The notes under the pieces: model-generated
The model's database searches: none
What the model saw: only the letters and a program-made list of their open reading frames with translations
What the model was told of the DNA's origin: nothing
Program-made: the position numbers and the translations under genes
Assembly (NCBI RefSeq): GCF_017654505.1
Contig: NC_054558.1
Coordinates: 9,980,798 to 10,044,797 of the forward strand
Reading direction: 5' to 3'
Length of the DNA stretch: 64,000 bases
DNA from: Polyodon spathula
Taxonomy: Eukaryota; Chordata; Actinopteri; Acipenseriformes; Polyodontidae
In this document: positions 12,598 through 24,965 of the stretch, piece by piece
How the letters are laid out: each line of letters begins with the position of its first letter
Numbering within the stretch: the stretch's first letter is position 1

Positions 12598-12911
12598 GAG
12601 TCGTATCATTAAACCAGGGCAAGCTTCTAAGATACCAGTCGAGGGGGTGCTGTAGATACTAACCAGCTCATCTAATGATGAAGAATAGGTGACAATGAGT
12701 TCAATGTCTCAGGAAACTTTACAGCAGTTGAAGAATGAACTAGCCAAGTTTTAATTGTACGTTCTACCATCTCAGCAGTTAAAGGCAAATTAACCTATAA
12801 AAGAATGCAAGGTGATCAGAAATATTGAGATCAATAGCTATGGAATCTTTTAAAACGAAACCATGAGAAACAACCAGATCAAAAGTAGGCCCACGACTAT
12901 GCGTAGGACCT
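12598..12911. other. no gene recognised
   Basis: Short unique stretch between the minisatellite and the piggyBac-like element; no signal seen. Confidence 0.35.
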
Positions 12912-12915
12912 TTAA

Positions 12916-13484
12916 CCCTTCGTGGTCCTGTGTTGGACCAGGTCCGACATTACAATTTTCCTTTTCCAGTCCGATGCCGGACCCTGACCCTGCACAGGTC
13001 TCTAGTCATTTTTTCTCCGGAAAAAGCAGAGAAAACCTTTCAGTTGCTGAGTGAGACAGATAGGCGTTGAATGTAGCCGAAAAAAGGGCTTACCTGATAG
13101 CCCCATGCACCACAGAGATAACACAGACATAAACAAAGGAGATAGCTGCTTCTTCATCCAGCACTCAAAGAATATCACAGAAATTTGCAGAGCTTTTTAA
13201 GATGTTATAGTAATAAAAGAATGCCTTGGATCGCATTATTGGGAAGTTTGGTGATAAAACGAGTGATCAGAAGAGGATTTATCAGTATGCATGTCTATCG
13301 AGAGGTATGTGAAAAATACCGCGAACAAGGGCTGGGGCTTGGCTGGAGATGCAGTAGTGATGTCCTTTTGCTATGCAGTGCCTTTTAAACTGGTTTTACT
13401 CTGAAAAAAAAATTAAACAGCACTTGCAAAAATAAATTTGACCTGACATGCCTGACAAGCGCTGAATAAATGGGTCGCTAAGGG
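12916..13484. mobile_element. piggyBac-like non-autonomous element (MITE)
   Basis: A 569-bp element flanked on both sides by TTAA (12912-12915 and 13485-13488), the target duplicated by piggyBac transposases. Its ends form an imperfect terminal inverted repeat: CCCTTCGTGGTCC on the left, and CCCTTAGCGACCC when the right end is read in reverse. The interior has no transposase frame, so it must move in trans. A shorter relative sits at 20924-21242 and a left end recurs at 50658. Confidence 0.82.
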
Positions 13485-13488
13485 TTAA

Positions 13489-13980
13489 ACATGCTGGACA
13501 TAATCTAGGAATCCAGTAGAGCCCCAAAATTTCAGAAGAGTTAGAATCAGAATCAATGGCAACATGAATGCTAAAATCACCCAATCAAATCCTGTCGTAA
13601 TTGACAACAATATAGATAAGAGATCACCAAATTCAGTCAAAAATAGCAGATTCGGTGGCCGATTTATAATTACAATATGGACAGGTAATTACGAGTCCCC
13701 CTGCCTCTTCCTTTTCATTTATTTAACATTGCTTCATTTAATAATTCATTTTACATTAACCCCACTTAACTGGGCTCCATTTATACCACATTTAATTAAT
13801 TCTGAGATCTACCTACCATACAAGCTATGTCACTGAAGGCCAGGTCTACCATTACTTTAAGGGGAAAAAATGAAATTACTCCAGGCTTGCTTTGTGTTAT
13901 TGATTCGTACATTTTATAACCAAATAGTTTTAAATCTTGTTCACATTGTGCAGCTGGGTAAGTGTGGCACAAAAGGACCC
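13489..13980. other. no gene recognised
   Basis: AT-rich sequence with no coding or repeat signal that I can name. Confidence 0.35.
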
Positions 13981-14125
13981 TGTGATGCGCTAAGGGGGGT
14001 TTGGTCTGTGATTCAGCCTCCTGACAGTAGAAGGCGCTGAGCTACCTAAGAGGTCCTTTACCTTGATCACATGACTATGATGCAAGTCACTTTACAGGTG
14101 GGCGCCATCTTGGTGAAGGAAGGGG
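13981..14125 (+). repeat. LTR fragment related to the solo LTR at 7350
   Basis: Starts TGTGATGCG and follows the solo LTR at 7350 for about 145 bp, sharing 'ggtctgtgattcagcctcc', 'gacagtaga' and 'gcgccatcttggtga'-like blocks. Similarity is lost near 14125, where another LTR-like sequence follows. Confidence 0.6.
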
Positions 14126-14144
14126 CAGATTTAATCAAGGAGGA

Positions 14145-14462
14145 GACACACTGAGTGAAGGTAAACAAATCTGTGTTTAATTACAAGTGTTTGTAGGTTC
14201 CAGAATAACTCTGGGGGAGTTTAAAGCCAGACAAAGGACTGTCTCCCCTAAACACCAAGGAACACCAACTAACTTACATTCAACTCACATTCAACTAACA
14301 CCACTAAACTCAATACCCTTTATATACCCCTGTGACTGGAGCCTAATTAATCATCACTTATTCAATTTACAGCCCAGCCAAATTTCCACGTGTGTTTCTG
14401 GCAGTGAGGAACTTAACTCCCTCCATGCCAACCCCCTCCAACCCACCCACACACATTGTGAT
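14145..14462 (-). repeat. LTR-like remnant, same family as 340-805
   Basis: Shares 'aattaatcat', 'cttattcaatttac' and the 'gaacttaactccctcc' block with 640-745, in the same order. Ends are not definable. It may be the 3' part of a composite LTR that starts at 13981. Confidence 0.4.
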
Positions 14463-15114
14463 TTCCTTCTTTAGACTCAGTAGAAGCTCACTTGTGGCTT
14501 GTTTTAAACCGTGTACATCCTGTGCAGCTTTTCCTTTGCATTTGAACTCCAAACCTGCAGGTATGTTAATGCGCCCCTGCCTGCCTTGAAAACTCTTGCA
14601 TTACGACAAGCCGAGCGGACGAGCCTAAATGGTTCTGTGTCCCGTCAAACACGGAGCAGCAACATCATTCTTTTTTTCATACTAGTCAATCCTAGCGCTC
14701 AGAAATGTAATTCAAAATTGATTGTTGTCTCTTGCTGTTGATCTTTTCCAATGCTATAGCCTTTTAATATAAAGAATGGATGTGGGACTCCCTACTCTTT
14801 TTGAATGCCTAATTCTTACCTAGTGACAGCCTCTACCCCATGGGAAATTGAGCCTCTGTCAAGCATAGCCTTCTCCTTGTGTTACCAGCAGTCTGTCTCG
14901 CAAGCACTTTCTTTTGGTGGTGGTGGTGGGGGGGATTTGCCTTAAGTTTATTTTTTCAGTCTGGCACCAAAGATACATTTAGTGGAGATTGAAGCGTCAC
15001 AAAATTAATGCAAAGTGTACACTGTTATACAGAACTGTGTTTTACATGAACGTGACTGTAATTGTAACACATAATGCATAATAAATTAGCATAAGGTTGT
15101 GAGAGGCCTCAGAA
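14463..15114. other. no gene recognised
   Basis: Unique-looking sequence with a (GGT)n/poly-G patch near 14915-14935. No coding signal. Confidence 0.35.
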
Positions 15115-15475
15115 TGACACACAGACAGTCATGTTTCAAAAGCAAATATCAAAGTCCTCTGCTTAGTCTGAATATAAACACAAATAAAGGTTAAGACTTT
15201 TATCCAGCACTTGCATGCTCTCTCTCCTCTGTCCCAGGAACAGTGTCCTGAACAGTGGAGGGTTTCCCCTTACATACACCATTGCTCTGTCCCATACCCG
15301 ATTACCTGGGCTTGGAACCAGGTGCAACTCATTCCCCTCCACCAGCCTCCTCACAAGCTGACTCCTACTGAATATTAACCACGTAGACGCCAGCGCCTGC
15401 TGGATGGACAGGTCCCCCATGTTCCCTCTGGTGGAGGTGACTTTTTCAGTGCAGGGTATTCATTTACCCTGTCAT
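15115..15475 (-). mobile_element. probable 3' LTR of a decayed Gypsy element
   Basis: It lies directly downstream (on the minus strand) of a Gypsy-type pol remnant. Plus-strand ends are TGACAC...CTGTCA, so both strands read TG...CA. A polyadenylation-like context (ACAAATAAAGG on plus, near 15180) is present but not diagnostic. No target-site duplication was confirmed. The open frame across it is probably not a gene. Confidence 0.4.
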
Positions 15476-15890
15476 ATATCCCCCTCCCTTGAATGGAGCC
15501 GGCGCACTCGGCGGATGTCTGCACCCTCCCCATCCTGGCGGTGTTCCACTTGGAAGGCGTAAGGCTGCTTGACTAAATACCATGAGACTCTCCTATCATA
15601 AAGTATCTCATCTCTTGTGGGGTCAGCTTATGGCTGAAGTACAAGATGGAGTGATCTTCTCCTCTTCTTTGCAACAGGACAGCTCCCAGACTGACTTCAG
15701 TCTGTAAGATGAACTCCTGTGAAAAGTCAAGGCAGGTTAATAAAGGTGATGGTGTGAGAGTCTTTTTCAAGTCATTAAAAGCCCTATGACACTCGTCTGT
15801 CCACAGAATATTATTTGGGATAGGCTTTTCAGTAATTCTGTGAGGGGGGCTACTCTAGTAGCAAATGATGGCACAAACCTTTGTTACATG
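15476..15890 (-). pseudogene. Gypsy-type pol remnant (RT thumb, RNase H)
   Basis: Minus-strand reading gives, in order, RFVPSFATRVAPLTELL (end of the RT thumb), then after a frameshift near 15830 ILWTDECHRAFNDLKKTL and FILQTEVSLGAVLLQ...ILYFSHKL (start of RNase H). The usual Asp of the 'QTD' motif reads Glu here. After about 15570 the frame is lost, but a PYAFQVEHR-like end of RNase H is still visible near 15500-15550. This part of pol degrades RNA in the RNA/DNA hybrid and is characteristic of Ty3/Gypsy elements. No protease, integrase or gag was seen. The copy is clearly dead. Confidence 0.75.
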
Positions 15891-15902
15891 TTTCCTCATC
15901 CA

Positions 15903-16077
15903 GACAGGGTTCAAATGTAGGTGTGTTTCCAAACCCAGACAAGGTTCAAATGTAGGTACATTTCCAAACCCAGACAGGGTTCAAATGTAGGTACGTTTCC
16001 AAACCCAGACGGGTTCAAATGTAAGTATGTTTCTTCATATGGACAGGGTTCAAATGTAGGTATGCTTCTTTATTTCC
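15903..16077. repeat. 35-bp minisatellite, five copies
   Basis: Units beginning 'gacagggttcaaatgtaggt' repeat five times; the first three end in 'ttccaaaccca' and the last two drift. It sits at the 5' break of the Gypsy pol remnant. Confidence 0.88.
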
Positions 16078-19000
16078 AGTTTGCATGCTGTTCCCCAATC
16101 AATGCCTCTTTGCTGAGCATGTTTCGAGGGTTGTGCATCTGATGATAAAAAAAATAAAATAAATAATAATAAAAAAAAATATTGATGCTTCTGCAGACTT
16201 TTCTTTGTGAATCTGCTGGGTTAATAAAGTGTTTTCCCTTCGTAATAGCTACTGGCTTTGTGGTGCAAGTAGGGTTCCTCGTGGGCTCAGCCCTCACTGA
16301 TCATTGATTGGTCTGGCAGCAGTGAAGGGATTTGTCATTGGCTACGGCATTAGTCTTTATTACTAGATATTTTTTCTTTGGAAACTTTGGAAAGATTTGA
16401 ACAGGATAAACAAGAACCAGATTGTATTCGACTTTCACTTTGTTATGTTATCTTTCATCTGTTTAATTAATTCCATTAATTTATTCCACTCCTGATCTTT
16501 GTTCCAACACTGTCGTAAATTGTTTCATTGAACTAATGAACCATCTATACAGACACTAAAGTAGGTAATTATCTCATTTTACCTGTTAAACCTGGAGTGA
16601 AAAGGCTCTCCGGGACTGGGATTGGACACCTCTGCCTTACATAAAAACATCATTCATCATGTTCCTAAATTATCTGGTTACACTTTAGTTTAGGGATCTG
16701 TTAGTAAGTAGTAATAAACTATGAACATCTCGTTATAATAAATATTATGACATAAACCATATCTATATATTGTATATAACCACTTATAGCATATCTCTAA
16801 ATGAAAGCATTACCACAATTGAGTGATCAGAGGAGTACAATCCCTCATGGTAGCTATTCCACTTGATTTTAAATTCACGTTTGAATGTAATAATTAAATG
16901 ATTATTTAACTAAAAGTGCAAAGAATAATAATTTAAAAAGAAATGATACCCATAAAAGTAAAACAGAATAATTTTAAAGTACAGCAAAATGCTTCCATGA
17001 AATAGGCATAGTATAATTATAATCCTTGCATGCTTTAAATGTCTATTAATCCAGTCTGTGCTACCTCTTATTAAAGATATGAATTATGCTTACCACTACA
17101 GTCTGTTTAATTGTGAACCTTTTATTGAATTAGGCATATGGGATGGATTATTAGGGGTCACCCCAGAGTTCAGATGATTTCAAATGACATTATTACCGGA
17201 AGCAGACATGGTGTCCGAGGGACTGTATGAAAATAAGTTTGGTTAATGAAATAAAATGAGGCTTATGAGAAAGTCAGCAGCTGTTAGAAGGGATGCCAGT
17301 ACTTTTTACATCTATCAAGTTAATCCTTATCTCCTCAAAGCATGACATGCTTTATTTCAAAGAACATTCTACTTCGTAGATGTTCCAGAAAGCTAATAAA
17401 AATGACAAAGACAGCCATAAAATGACAGGCCCTGCTGGCACTCTATGGGTTTTGGATATTAATTTCAGTCTGTAAGAGTTGCCTACTGATGATCTTACAA
17501 GTAACAAGTTCATGAGAAAGTTGTCTGACGTTAAGAAACAAAGGTCAAAGTGTTGATGAAAAGCGTTCCCTTACGAACAAGATGAATGATGGGTTTAACC
17601 GTGTGCACTAAAGTGCTGGAAATCGTAGGGAAGACAATATAATGGAGTATGACTGCAGATCAATATGGGAATTCGGGGTATGAAATACAGACAGAAACAC
17701 TGTTTGAGCTGAATAGGTTTGACCTGTACTGAGTAAATGCAATAAGTTATTGACATCTACAGCAGTTGGCCTGGGGGTTTTCTTTGGATCTGTTTGTTGA
17801 TTATTTAGTACATCCACGCATCTCATTCTTGGGTACTTTTTTTTTTTTTTGCAGCAGCAGTAGGTGGAGCAGAAACCATGCTTCAGCAAGACATTACTGG
17901 GAAATGAGCAGGAACTTTCATACAGCCTCATGTGCAATGGTGGCATGAGTATCCTGGCTAACAATAGTTTCAAAATGAAGCTGAATAGCATTTTTAAAAA
18001 TGCAGAAGAATGAATGAATTAATTATAAGGGCAAACAAATCCAATTTGACATATGACAAGCTACACTACAGGGGCACTCGCTGCATTGTGGCTCCAGTGG
18101 GTTGTTTATAGGGAAATTGCTGTAGCCTGTCATCTCTGAAATTCAGCAGGATAAAATCCTTTACTCCATGACTCTCAATTTCTTACTGCAAGACTCCCCT
18201 TCGTGCAAACCCTCTCTCGGCTCTGTATCATAAAGAAAAGAATGTGCATATGATCTGTGGCAGCTCCCTTCCAATCTGCATATCTATTGCAGAGGCAGGG
18301 TTTTACATTTCCGTATGGGGACTTCATAGAATTGACTACCGTAATTGTAAAAAAGAAAGTACTAATCAGCCACTGAGTCTGACTCAATTGCTGGTTTCAA
18401 AGATGTCAGATGGAACTGATGAAGGTGATAGCTTGTAGGAGTCATGGGAGGAGCTCTGGACGTTGCTCATCGGGTTGGTAATGTGACAGCCTGCACGTCC
18501 ACTGATTGAAAATGCTTTTCTATCTCTTAAAGAAATGTTATTCTGAAAGGGTGTGTTTGATAGATGTATGCTGGATAGCACGCTGGCTACATTAATAAAC
18601 ATTGCACAGTTTTATTTTACTGTTGAATAGTCCTAAGGAAACAAATAGATTTGTTTTCTCTAGACATCTGGCTGTACAAGGCTGGCTAACTTTCGAACGG
18701 TCCACCCGCCTTGGGCTTATAGAAGCACCAATATGATAGCATTGAGTGTATGAAAATCTAGCCGGCTGCAAGCTTTCCCCAGTAGGCAATGGCTTACCAG
18801 TTATTTGCAAATGAAAAGATTTTGAAGCATGACTGATTTCCTAGCTCAGCAATCTACCGTGCTGATCTCCTTGAAGAATGTGTTTGCAATTGAATAAAAT
18901 ACATTACTGATAAATAACAGAAACACCATGTAGCTGATAGAGCCAGGAGGGACCATTGGCTTCTGTTTGAGCCATTACTTCAGATTCTTTTAACCCATAT

Positions 19001-19738
19001 TTAATGTTAGGGAGATGTAAGGAGACTGTGGGAAATTAATCTACTAAGTCCCTGTTTTCTATTGCAAAAATACAGAGACAATTTTTCTGCCTGACAAGCA
19101 AAGGCTATGTTGCAGCTTTCTCCCCACCTTCCACTAACAGCTTCTATCCATACCTTAGTCCTGTGTGTGTGACACAAATGATACAAGATCTATTTTTTTG
19201 CAAGACTAAATAAAACAATAAACTACCCTATAAAGTGTCTGTGCCACCAGAGACACCATCAATTCAAGCATCAGCTTTGTAATCAAGACACTCAATGCGA
19301 CATTAGTCCCAGTATAGGGCTCATGTGTTGATTCTCCTGAAAATAAATGAAATTTCACATAAAACCCATGGTGAACATTTATATAAAAGCAAGCACAAAT
19401 ATTCCCCGAATGTCATGTGCAGAAAATTAAACTGAGGTTTATATCACTGATGCATGGAGCATAAAAAAAAAGAAGGCAAACAACGCTTTCCAAATGACAT
19501 CCCAATGAGATGGCTCTGAAGCAATGAGCAATGGCAACACAAGGGCAGCCACAGTACAGTACTATGAGCTTTCGGTAGAAAGGCACCATGCGGCATAATG
19601 ACATACAATGCTGTGCTCAGCTAATGGTTCTGCTAAGGTTTCCTTTTCAGGGATTTTACAGTGTTTACACATGGACCCTAATTACAAAGGGGACCTTTCT
19701 TTGTTTTTCAATGCAGGTGGCTTGATGAAAGCAAGATA
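16078..19738. other. intergenic sequence, no gene recognised
   Basis: About 3.6 kb, strongly AT-rich around 16680-17100. Frames up to 127 codons occur (17608-17991, minus) but contain low-complexity lysine runs from a poly-T tract and no motif. I see no gene or named repeat. Confidence 0.4.
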
Positions 19739-19919
19739 GCAAATAGAGTGGAGCGTGCAGGATAGCAAGTACAGTGGAGTGTGCAGGATAGCAAGTATAG
19801 TGGAATGTGTAAGATAGCAAGTATAGTGGAGTGTGCAGGACAGCAAGTACAGTGGAGTGTGCAGTGGAGTGTGCAGGACAGTAAGTACAGTGGAATGTGC
19901 AGGATAGCAAGTAGAGGGC
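19739..19919. repeat. about 26-bp minisatellite, seven copies
   Basis: Units of the form 'gcaggatagcaagtacagtg' plus 'gagtgt' repeat about seven times, with one half-unit insertion (19857-19870). It runs directly into a (TA)n tract. Confidence 0.88.

Positions 19920-19951
<32 letters not shown>
19920..19951. repeat. (TA)n microsatellite
   Basis: About 16 TA dinucleotides directly abutting the minisatellite. Confidence 0.95.
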
Positions 19952-19955
<4 letters not shown>

Positions 19956-19989
19956 TAATTAATTCATCTAGATCTTTCATAGTAATATC

Positions 19990-20210
19990 ATGTAGTCAAA
20001 CAGACTTCTAAATAATATCACAAAAGTCTACCGGAAGTCATAACGGTAGTACAGAATTTCATGTTAGATTTAAACCAGGTGTACAAGTTTAAAAAACTAC
20101 ACTTTTCAAAAATGTAATTTACATAAAGTTAACCATTGTAACATTATTCAGCAGGTTTCATTTGACATTAGTTAATTCAACAGGGTGATGCAAAAATTTT
20201 GCCAGAGCTG
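19990..20210. mobile_element. MITE fragment, same family as 52595-52913
   Basis: Shares 'agtctaccggaag', 'atttcatgttagattt', 'attcagcaggtttcat' and the terminal 'gggtgatgcaaaa' with the MITE at 52595, in the same order. The left end is missing. The right terminal sequence reads CAGCTCTGGCAAAATTTTTG in reverse. Non-autonomous, probably Tc1/mariner-related from the TA-flanked relative. Confidence 0.65.
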
Positions 20211-20837
20211 CTTCAACAAGCCAGGCTCCCAATATCCCCCTCCTTTCTGCTCATTTTGCAGCCAACTAATGACTGGCTTACTGATCTGAAGACTGTACTG
20301 TGTGTATGCCTTTGTTTCTCTACAGCTCCTGTTGGTTCAATGGAGCGCAAGGGAACATAGCTGCAGCCAAAGCACACCCCCATAGGAAACTGGGATTTCA
20401 CAAGTCCATGGACACTTCCTTGTCCAGATGGCTCCTCTGACTTTTGCAAAGACTATCAGCTGTCACCTTGTGCACCAAGCTGTCAAGCACATAGATGCAC
20501 AGAAGTCAAATTGGGGCTGGAGCTGCTCTAGATATGAGCTCTACTCAAAAAAATATGTACTTTCTTTCAATAAAAGTTCTATAGTGTAGCACTGGCTATA
20601 ATGGCAAAGAGAATATCTATTTGGACTTGTTTGAATAAACTAGACAGTCATATATCTAGAACATATCTACTGTATCTAATGTAAGGCTTATACATTAATT
20701 AAGTGAGATCCAAAAGCTTTCTTGCTTTCTTGGGAGATCACAGGGTTTTAGGAGATGAGCAATGGGGTAGTACAGCTCTTTACTCTTGTTAATTTGTCTC
20801 TCTTCTGATATCCCGGTGCAGGGTAGCTTGGTGGTCA
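20211..20837. other. no gene recognised
   Basis: No coding motif or repeat recognised. Confidence 0.35.
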
Positions 20838-21719
20838 CGTCACAGACGAGGAAGAGACAGACAAGTAATGTGGGTTGAAGCGCTGAGCATGTATTTATTA
20901 AATAAAATTAATCAAAGGTTTAACCCATTGCTGTCCTACATTGGACTAGGTCCGACATTACAATTTTCCCCTTCCAGTCCGATGTCGGATCGTGCCCCAT
21001 ATCATCAAAAAGATATAAAGCACAGGTCTCTAGTCGTTTTTTCTCCAGAAAAAGCCAAGAAAACCTTTCAATGGCTGAGTGAGACGGATAGGAGCTGAAT
21101 GAAGCCAAAAAAAAAGATGTATCTGATAACACCGACATAAACAAACCTGTTTTACTGTGAAAAAACATATTTTAAACAGAGTGTGTAAAATAACTTGGAC
21201 CTGACATGCCTGATAAGCGTTGAATAAATGGACCATTAAGGGTTAAACAAAACAAAACACTTTCCACAAAACAAAAGGCACGACGGCCAAAACAAATAAT
21301 AAACAGAGACACACAAACAGCTGTGCTGGTTGAAATCCAACAGGAGTAGCAACTGTAGTTACATTTTTTAGATCTTACTTTTCTCCCGCCTCTGAACAAC
21401 CCAACCCCAGTCAACAAAAGCTGCTGGTTTTTATATCATGGTTGATGGATTAACTGGCTATCAATTACCTTGTTTATCCCTCAGCCACACTGTGCACAGG
21501 ATTTCTGATACGTGCGGTCGACAGCCAATTTGTCAATAAAAATCATTAGCTGCGACCCCGCATTCTCACGAGTTTTAGCTGGATGGGGAATTTTAACCCC
21601 ATCCATGCTGCCAAAAAATAATAACAAAGCATTGCAGTTTAAACAGCAAACCATACATTTAAATCAAAATAATACAACACAAATACAAAATATACACAGG
21701 GAAGAGGTACCCCGTCACA
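20838..21719 (-). mobile_element. probable solo LTR with nested piggyBac MITE
   Basis: The right end (ACCCCGTCACA) and left end (near GTCACAGACGAGG) resemble in layout the LTR at 26481 (starts TGTCACAAAGACGG, ends TTTGTCACA). Internally it shares 'aaggcacgacggcc', 'acagccaattt' and 'gggaattttaacccc' with 340-805 and 14145-14462. Without the nested MITE the LTR would be about 560 bp. I could not confirm a target-site duplication. Confidence 0.5.
20924..21242. mobile_element. piggyBac-like MITE, 319 bp
   Basis: Flanked by TTAA at 20920-20923 and 21243-21246. The left end CCCATTGCTGTCC and the right end, in reverse CCCTTAATGGTCC, form the same imperfect inverted repeat as the element at 12916. 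It shares the inner blocks 'acaattttcc', 'caggtctctagtc' and 'aaaacctttca' with it but lacks about 250 bp of the interior. It is inserted inside the LTR-like element around it. Confidence 0.82.
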
Positions 21720-23378
21720 ATCCTCTATATAAAGATCAACCCCATTTCTTATACAAGAAGTCTAAATGCAACCATGCATTAATTCAAACCTGTAAATTAA
21801 AGGTGTAGACACCACATTTTAAACATTGTATATATAATGCAAGTGTTACTCTAATGGTCAGAATAAAACCCTGTGCATGGGTCTATAAAGCAGAGTTTCC
21901 ACCTGTATGTAAAGATATCTCAGAGATCTTGCCTAGACCACAGAGACGTTTCCCAAGTTCTCCTCCCATGGGGCTCTGCCAGTTCAGTTGACCTCAAAAG
22001 ATAAGCCAGCGAAAAGGCCCGTTCTGTACTTCTTCCCCAGGCAAGTATTAAATCCCCATTTTAAGATAAAGAGTCATGTTCAATACTTTCCAGCTTTCCA
22101 GCACATTCATTCATTCGAGTCCCCCTTTCCTGCCAGGCTAGTCAGAACATTATTAACTGTGCTTTTAATAGCCTGCAATAGTGCTTTTTATTAGTCCTTG
22201 AAGGGATGTTATCCTTTGCATTTTTTTTATGTATTTTTCATCTTTCCTGTCCTTTCTCATGCTCTATTTTAGAAGGCTAGTTATATATTTTTTCTGTTCA
22301 TATTATCCGATATCATGAAGTTCATTTCTCTTCAATATGCATCAAAAGTGTTACAAATCCAATTGCTTTTGTTTGTGTGATGGAAACTGAAAGCTACAGG
22401 GAAGGTTTGCTTTCCAACAGGACAGGTATTGAGCAATGGGAGTCTTGAAGGAGCAGTAGCTACAAGGGGAGACAGATTCTGTTCCCAAGCATGGGCAAAC
22501 GTTCAGGATCATGACCTTTTTTTCTTCTTCTTCTCCTTACTTTGATCTATTTCTGAACCAGTGGCTAGGAGGGGATTGTTTGTCTCTCCTGCCAAACCAA
22601 CCTTATCTAAGTGAGTACAGGTGCAGGAACACACAGATAATTGCATTTTGAAGAGAGAGTTGCTGATGGAGGATAATTATGGAGGGGAGCCAACCGATGA
22701 ATAAAGCTTACTTTCAATACTCCTCATTTTATATATATTTAGTGAAATCCGTCAAGAGGAGGTGTGATTGGGTAGTGAATTACATAAACACACCTTAAAC
22801 ACACAAGAAAAAGCACACTGTTAATCTTTTAGGGTTCCTTTGTGTCAGATGTGCTGAGACTGTGTTGAGTTCTAAAAGATATTTAAGATATTTGAAATAG
22901 TAGATGGTTATTACAAACAGTGGCAGGCTATAGCAATACTGCCATTTATGTGAATCTCAAACATGAAGAATCCTTGGTGATATTTTACACTACAAGAACG
23001 GTCATGTAATAACATTGTAAAAATGAGGGCTACTGTCAAGCTTTTCACTATTACCTTTGTAACTAACTATAAATCTTTATCTATTTTTAAAAACTGCCAA
23101 AACTTTTAGTAACAAGTTTATAGATGTTTTATAACTGGATCATTAAACTAAAATGTGACAGGCTATATTCTATAGACCTTTACTTTGCGGATGCAGATAA
23201 AGATGTTACCGTGCAGAGATTGAAAATGCAGTGGCTGTGCGTCTCGCCTTCACAGCCAGGCTACTTCTTGGTACAGTATCATCATCTAGGGCTCGAAGCC
23301 AGCTCAGCTGGAACTGAAGTGAGATGAATCTTATTTAATAGAATCATTAATCTTCCAGTGTGACATGCGCAAGAGAAA

Positions 23379-23410
<32 letters not shown>

Positions 23411-24099
23411 TACTGGAATAAGTAGTGAAATTGTAATTGAGTACAAACACAAGTAAAACCCGGCAAGTAAAAATAAGGATTTTCACTTGTTGAGAAGTGT
23501 GACATGGAAGGTGCAAAACACTTCATGTCTCCTTGACATCTGCAGTCTTGGCACAGCTTCCCTAAACTTGTGTATTCTACCCTTTTGGCTATAGGCCGCC
23601 CCCTACTGGCCATGACCATATTTATCCTAGGGACGACTACAGCTGCTCTTCATCATTTCTGAATTAAATAAAAAAGAAACAACAACAACAGCAATATGTT
23701 TGGATTCCAGTTTCGTAAGCTGCAGTTGAGAAATCCTTTCCCTTTTGTGAGAATGCATGAACTGAACACACATTTAACCTTACTGGGCTATTTCGATCCA
23801 CTGGAATGCACTTTGATTACACAAAAAATCCCTTTGAGCTCAATTTCCACCCCAGTGGGAATGCTTTTTAAATCCAATGGGTTTTGAATGGGGATTGGGG
23901 GTCATGACGGGTCTTGCTATCTGAGCTGTGTCTCAGTTCTGGACTTGACCCAGCTGCCTTTGAATGAATTCTTATGTTTCCGTTAGTTCAAAATGCTGTA
24001 AAATATTGTCTTATCTCTCTTAACACTGAGCCATGTGGTTTCAATGCACCCCATTGGTTTTGCTGTGCGAGCCAGATGCACACTACCTTGTTCCTTATG
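21720..24099. other. no gene recognised
   Basis: Mixed sequence including a (GA)n tract at 23373-23411. No recognisable gene. Confidence 0.4.
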
Positions 24100-24965
24100 T
24101 CTGAGTGCTAAGCAGTGATGCCGTATGCACATTGAGGAATGTGTGCTCTAGTTTAGCTGTGTCTGAGTGCTAAACAGCGATGCTGTGTGCACATTGAGGA
24201 ATGCGTGCTCTAGTTTAGCTGTGACTGAGTGCTAAACAGCGATGCCGTGTGCATATTAAGGAATGTGTGCTCTAGTTTAGCTGTGTCTGAGTGCTAAACA
24301 GCGATGCCGTGTGCACATTGAGGAATGCGTGCTCTAGTTTAGCTGTGTCTGAGTGCTAAACAGCGATGCCGTGTGCACATTGAGGAATGCGTGCTCTAGT
24401 TTAGCTGTGTCTGAGTGCTAAACAGCGATGCCGTGTGCACATTGAGGAATGCGTGCTCTAGTTTAGCTGTGTCTGAGTGCTAAACAGCGATGCCGTGTGC
24501 ACATTGAGGAATGCGTGCTCTAGTTTAGCTGTGTCTGAGTGCTAAACAGCGATGCCGTGTGCACATTGAGGAATGCGTGCTCTAGTTTAGCTGTGTCTGA
24601 GTGCTAAACAGCGATGCCGTGTGCACATTGAGGAATGCGTGCTCTAGTTTAGCTGTGTCTGAGTGCTAAACAGCGATGCCGTGTGCACATTGAGGAATGC
24701 GTGCTCTAGTTTAGCTGTGTCTGAGTGCTAAACAGCGATGCCGTGTGCACATTGAGGAATGTGTGCTCTAGTTTAGCTGTGTCTGAGTGCTAAACAGCGA
24801 TGCCGTGTGCACATTGAGGAATGCGTGCTCTAGTTTAGCTGTGTCTGAGTGCTAAGCAGCGATGCCGTGTGCACATTGAGGAATGTGTGCTCTAGTTTAG
24901 CTGTGTCTGAGTGCTAAGCAGCGATGCCGTGTGCACATTGAGGAATGCGTGCTCTCGTTTAGCTA
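24100..24965. repeat. 62-bp minisatellite, 14 copies
   Basis: Units starting 'tctgagtgctaaacagcgat' repeat every 62 bp about 14 times. Outer units are diverged and inner ones nearly identical, the pattern of expansion by unequal exchange. Most differences are CG/TG or CG/CA exchanges (GCGTGCTC versus GTGTGCTC; GCCGTGT versus GCTGTGT), consistent with decay of methylated CpG. Each full unit carries several CpG sites, unusually many for this AT-rich window. Confidence 0.96.

Noticed and set aside
11873..12622. 249-codon minus-strand heptad-repeat protein
   Set aside because: A result of the three-fold period of the 21-bp minisatellite; several frames on both strands are equally open and no flanking gene structure exists.
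15163..15420. 85-codon minus-strand frame as a host gene
   Set aside because: Lies within the probable LTR downstream of the Gypsy pol remnant; no motif.
17608..17991. 127-codon minus-strand frame
   Set aside because: Includes a Lys run coded by a poly-T tract, with no motif, no family resemblance and no splice context.
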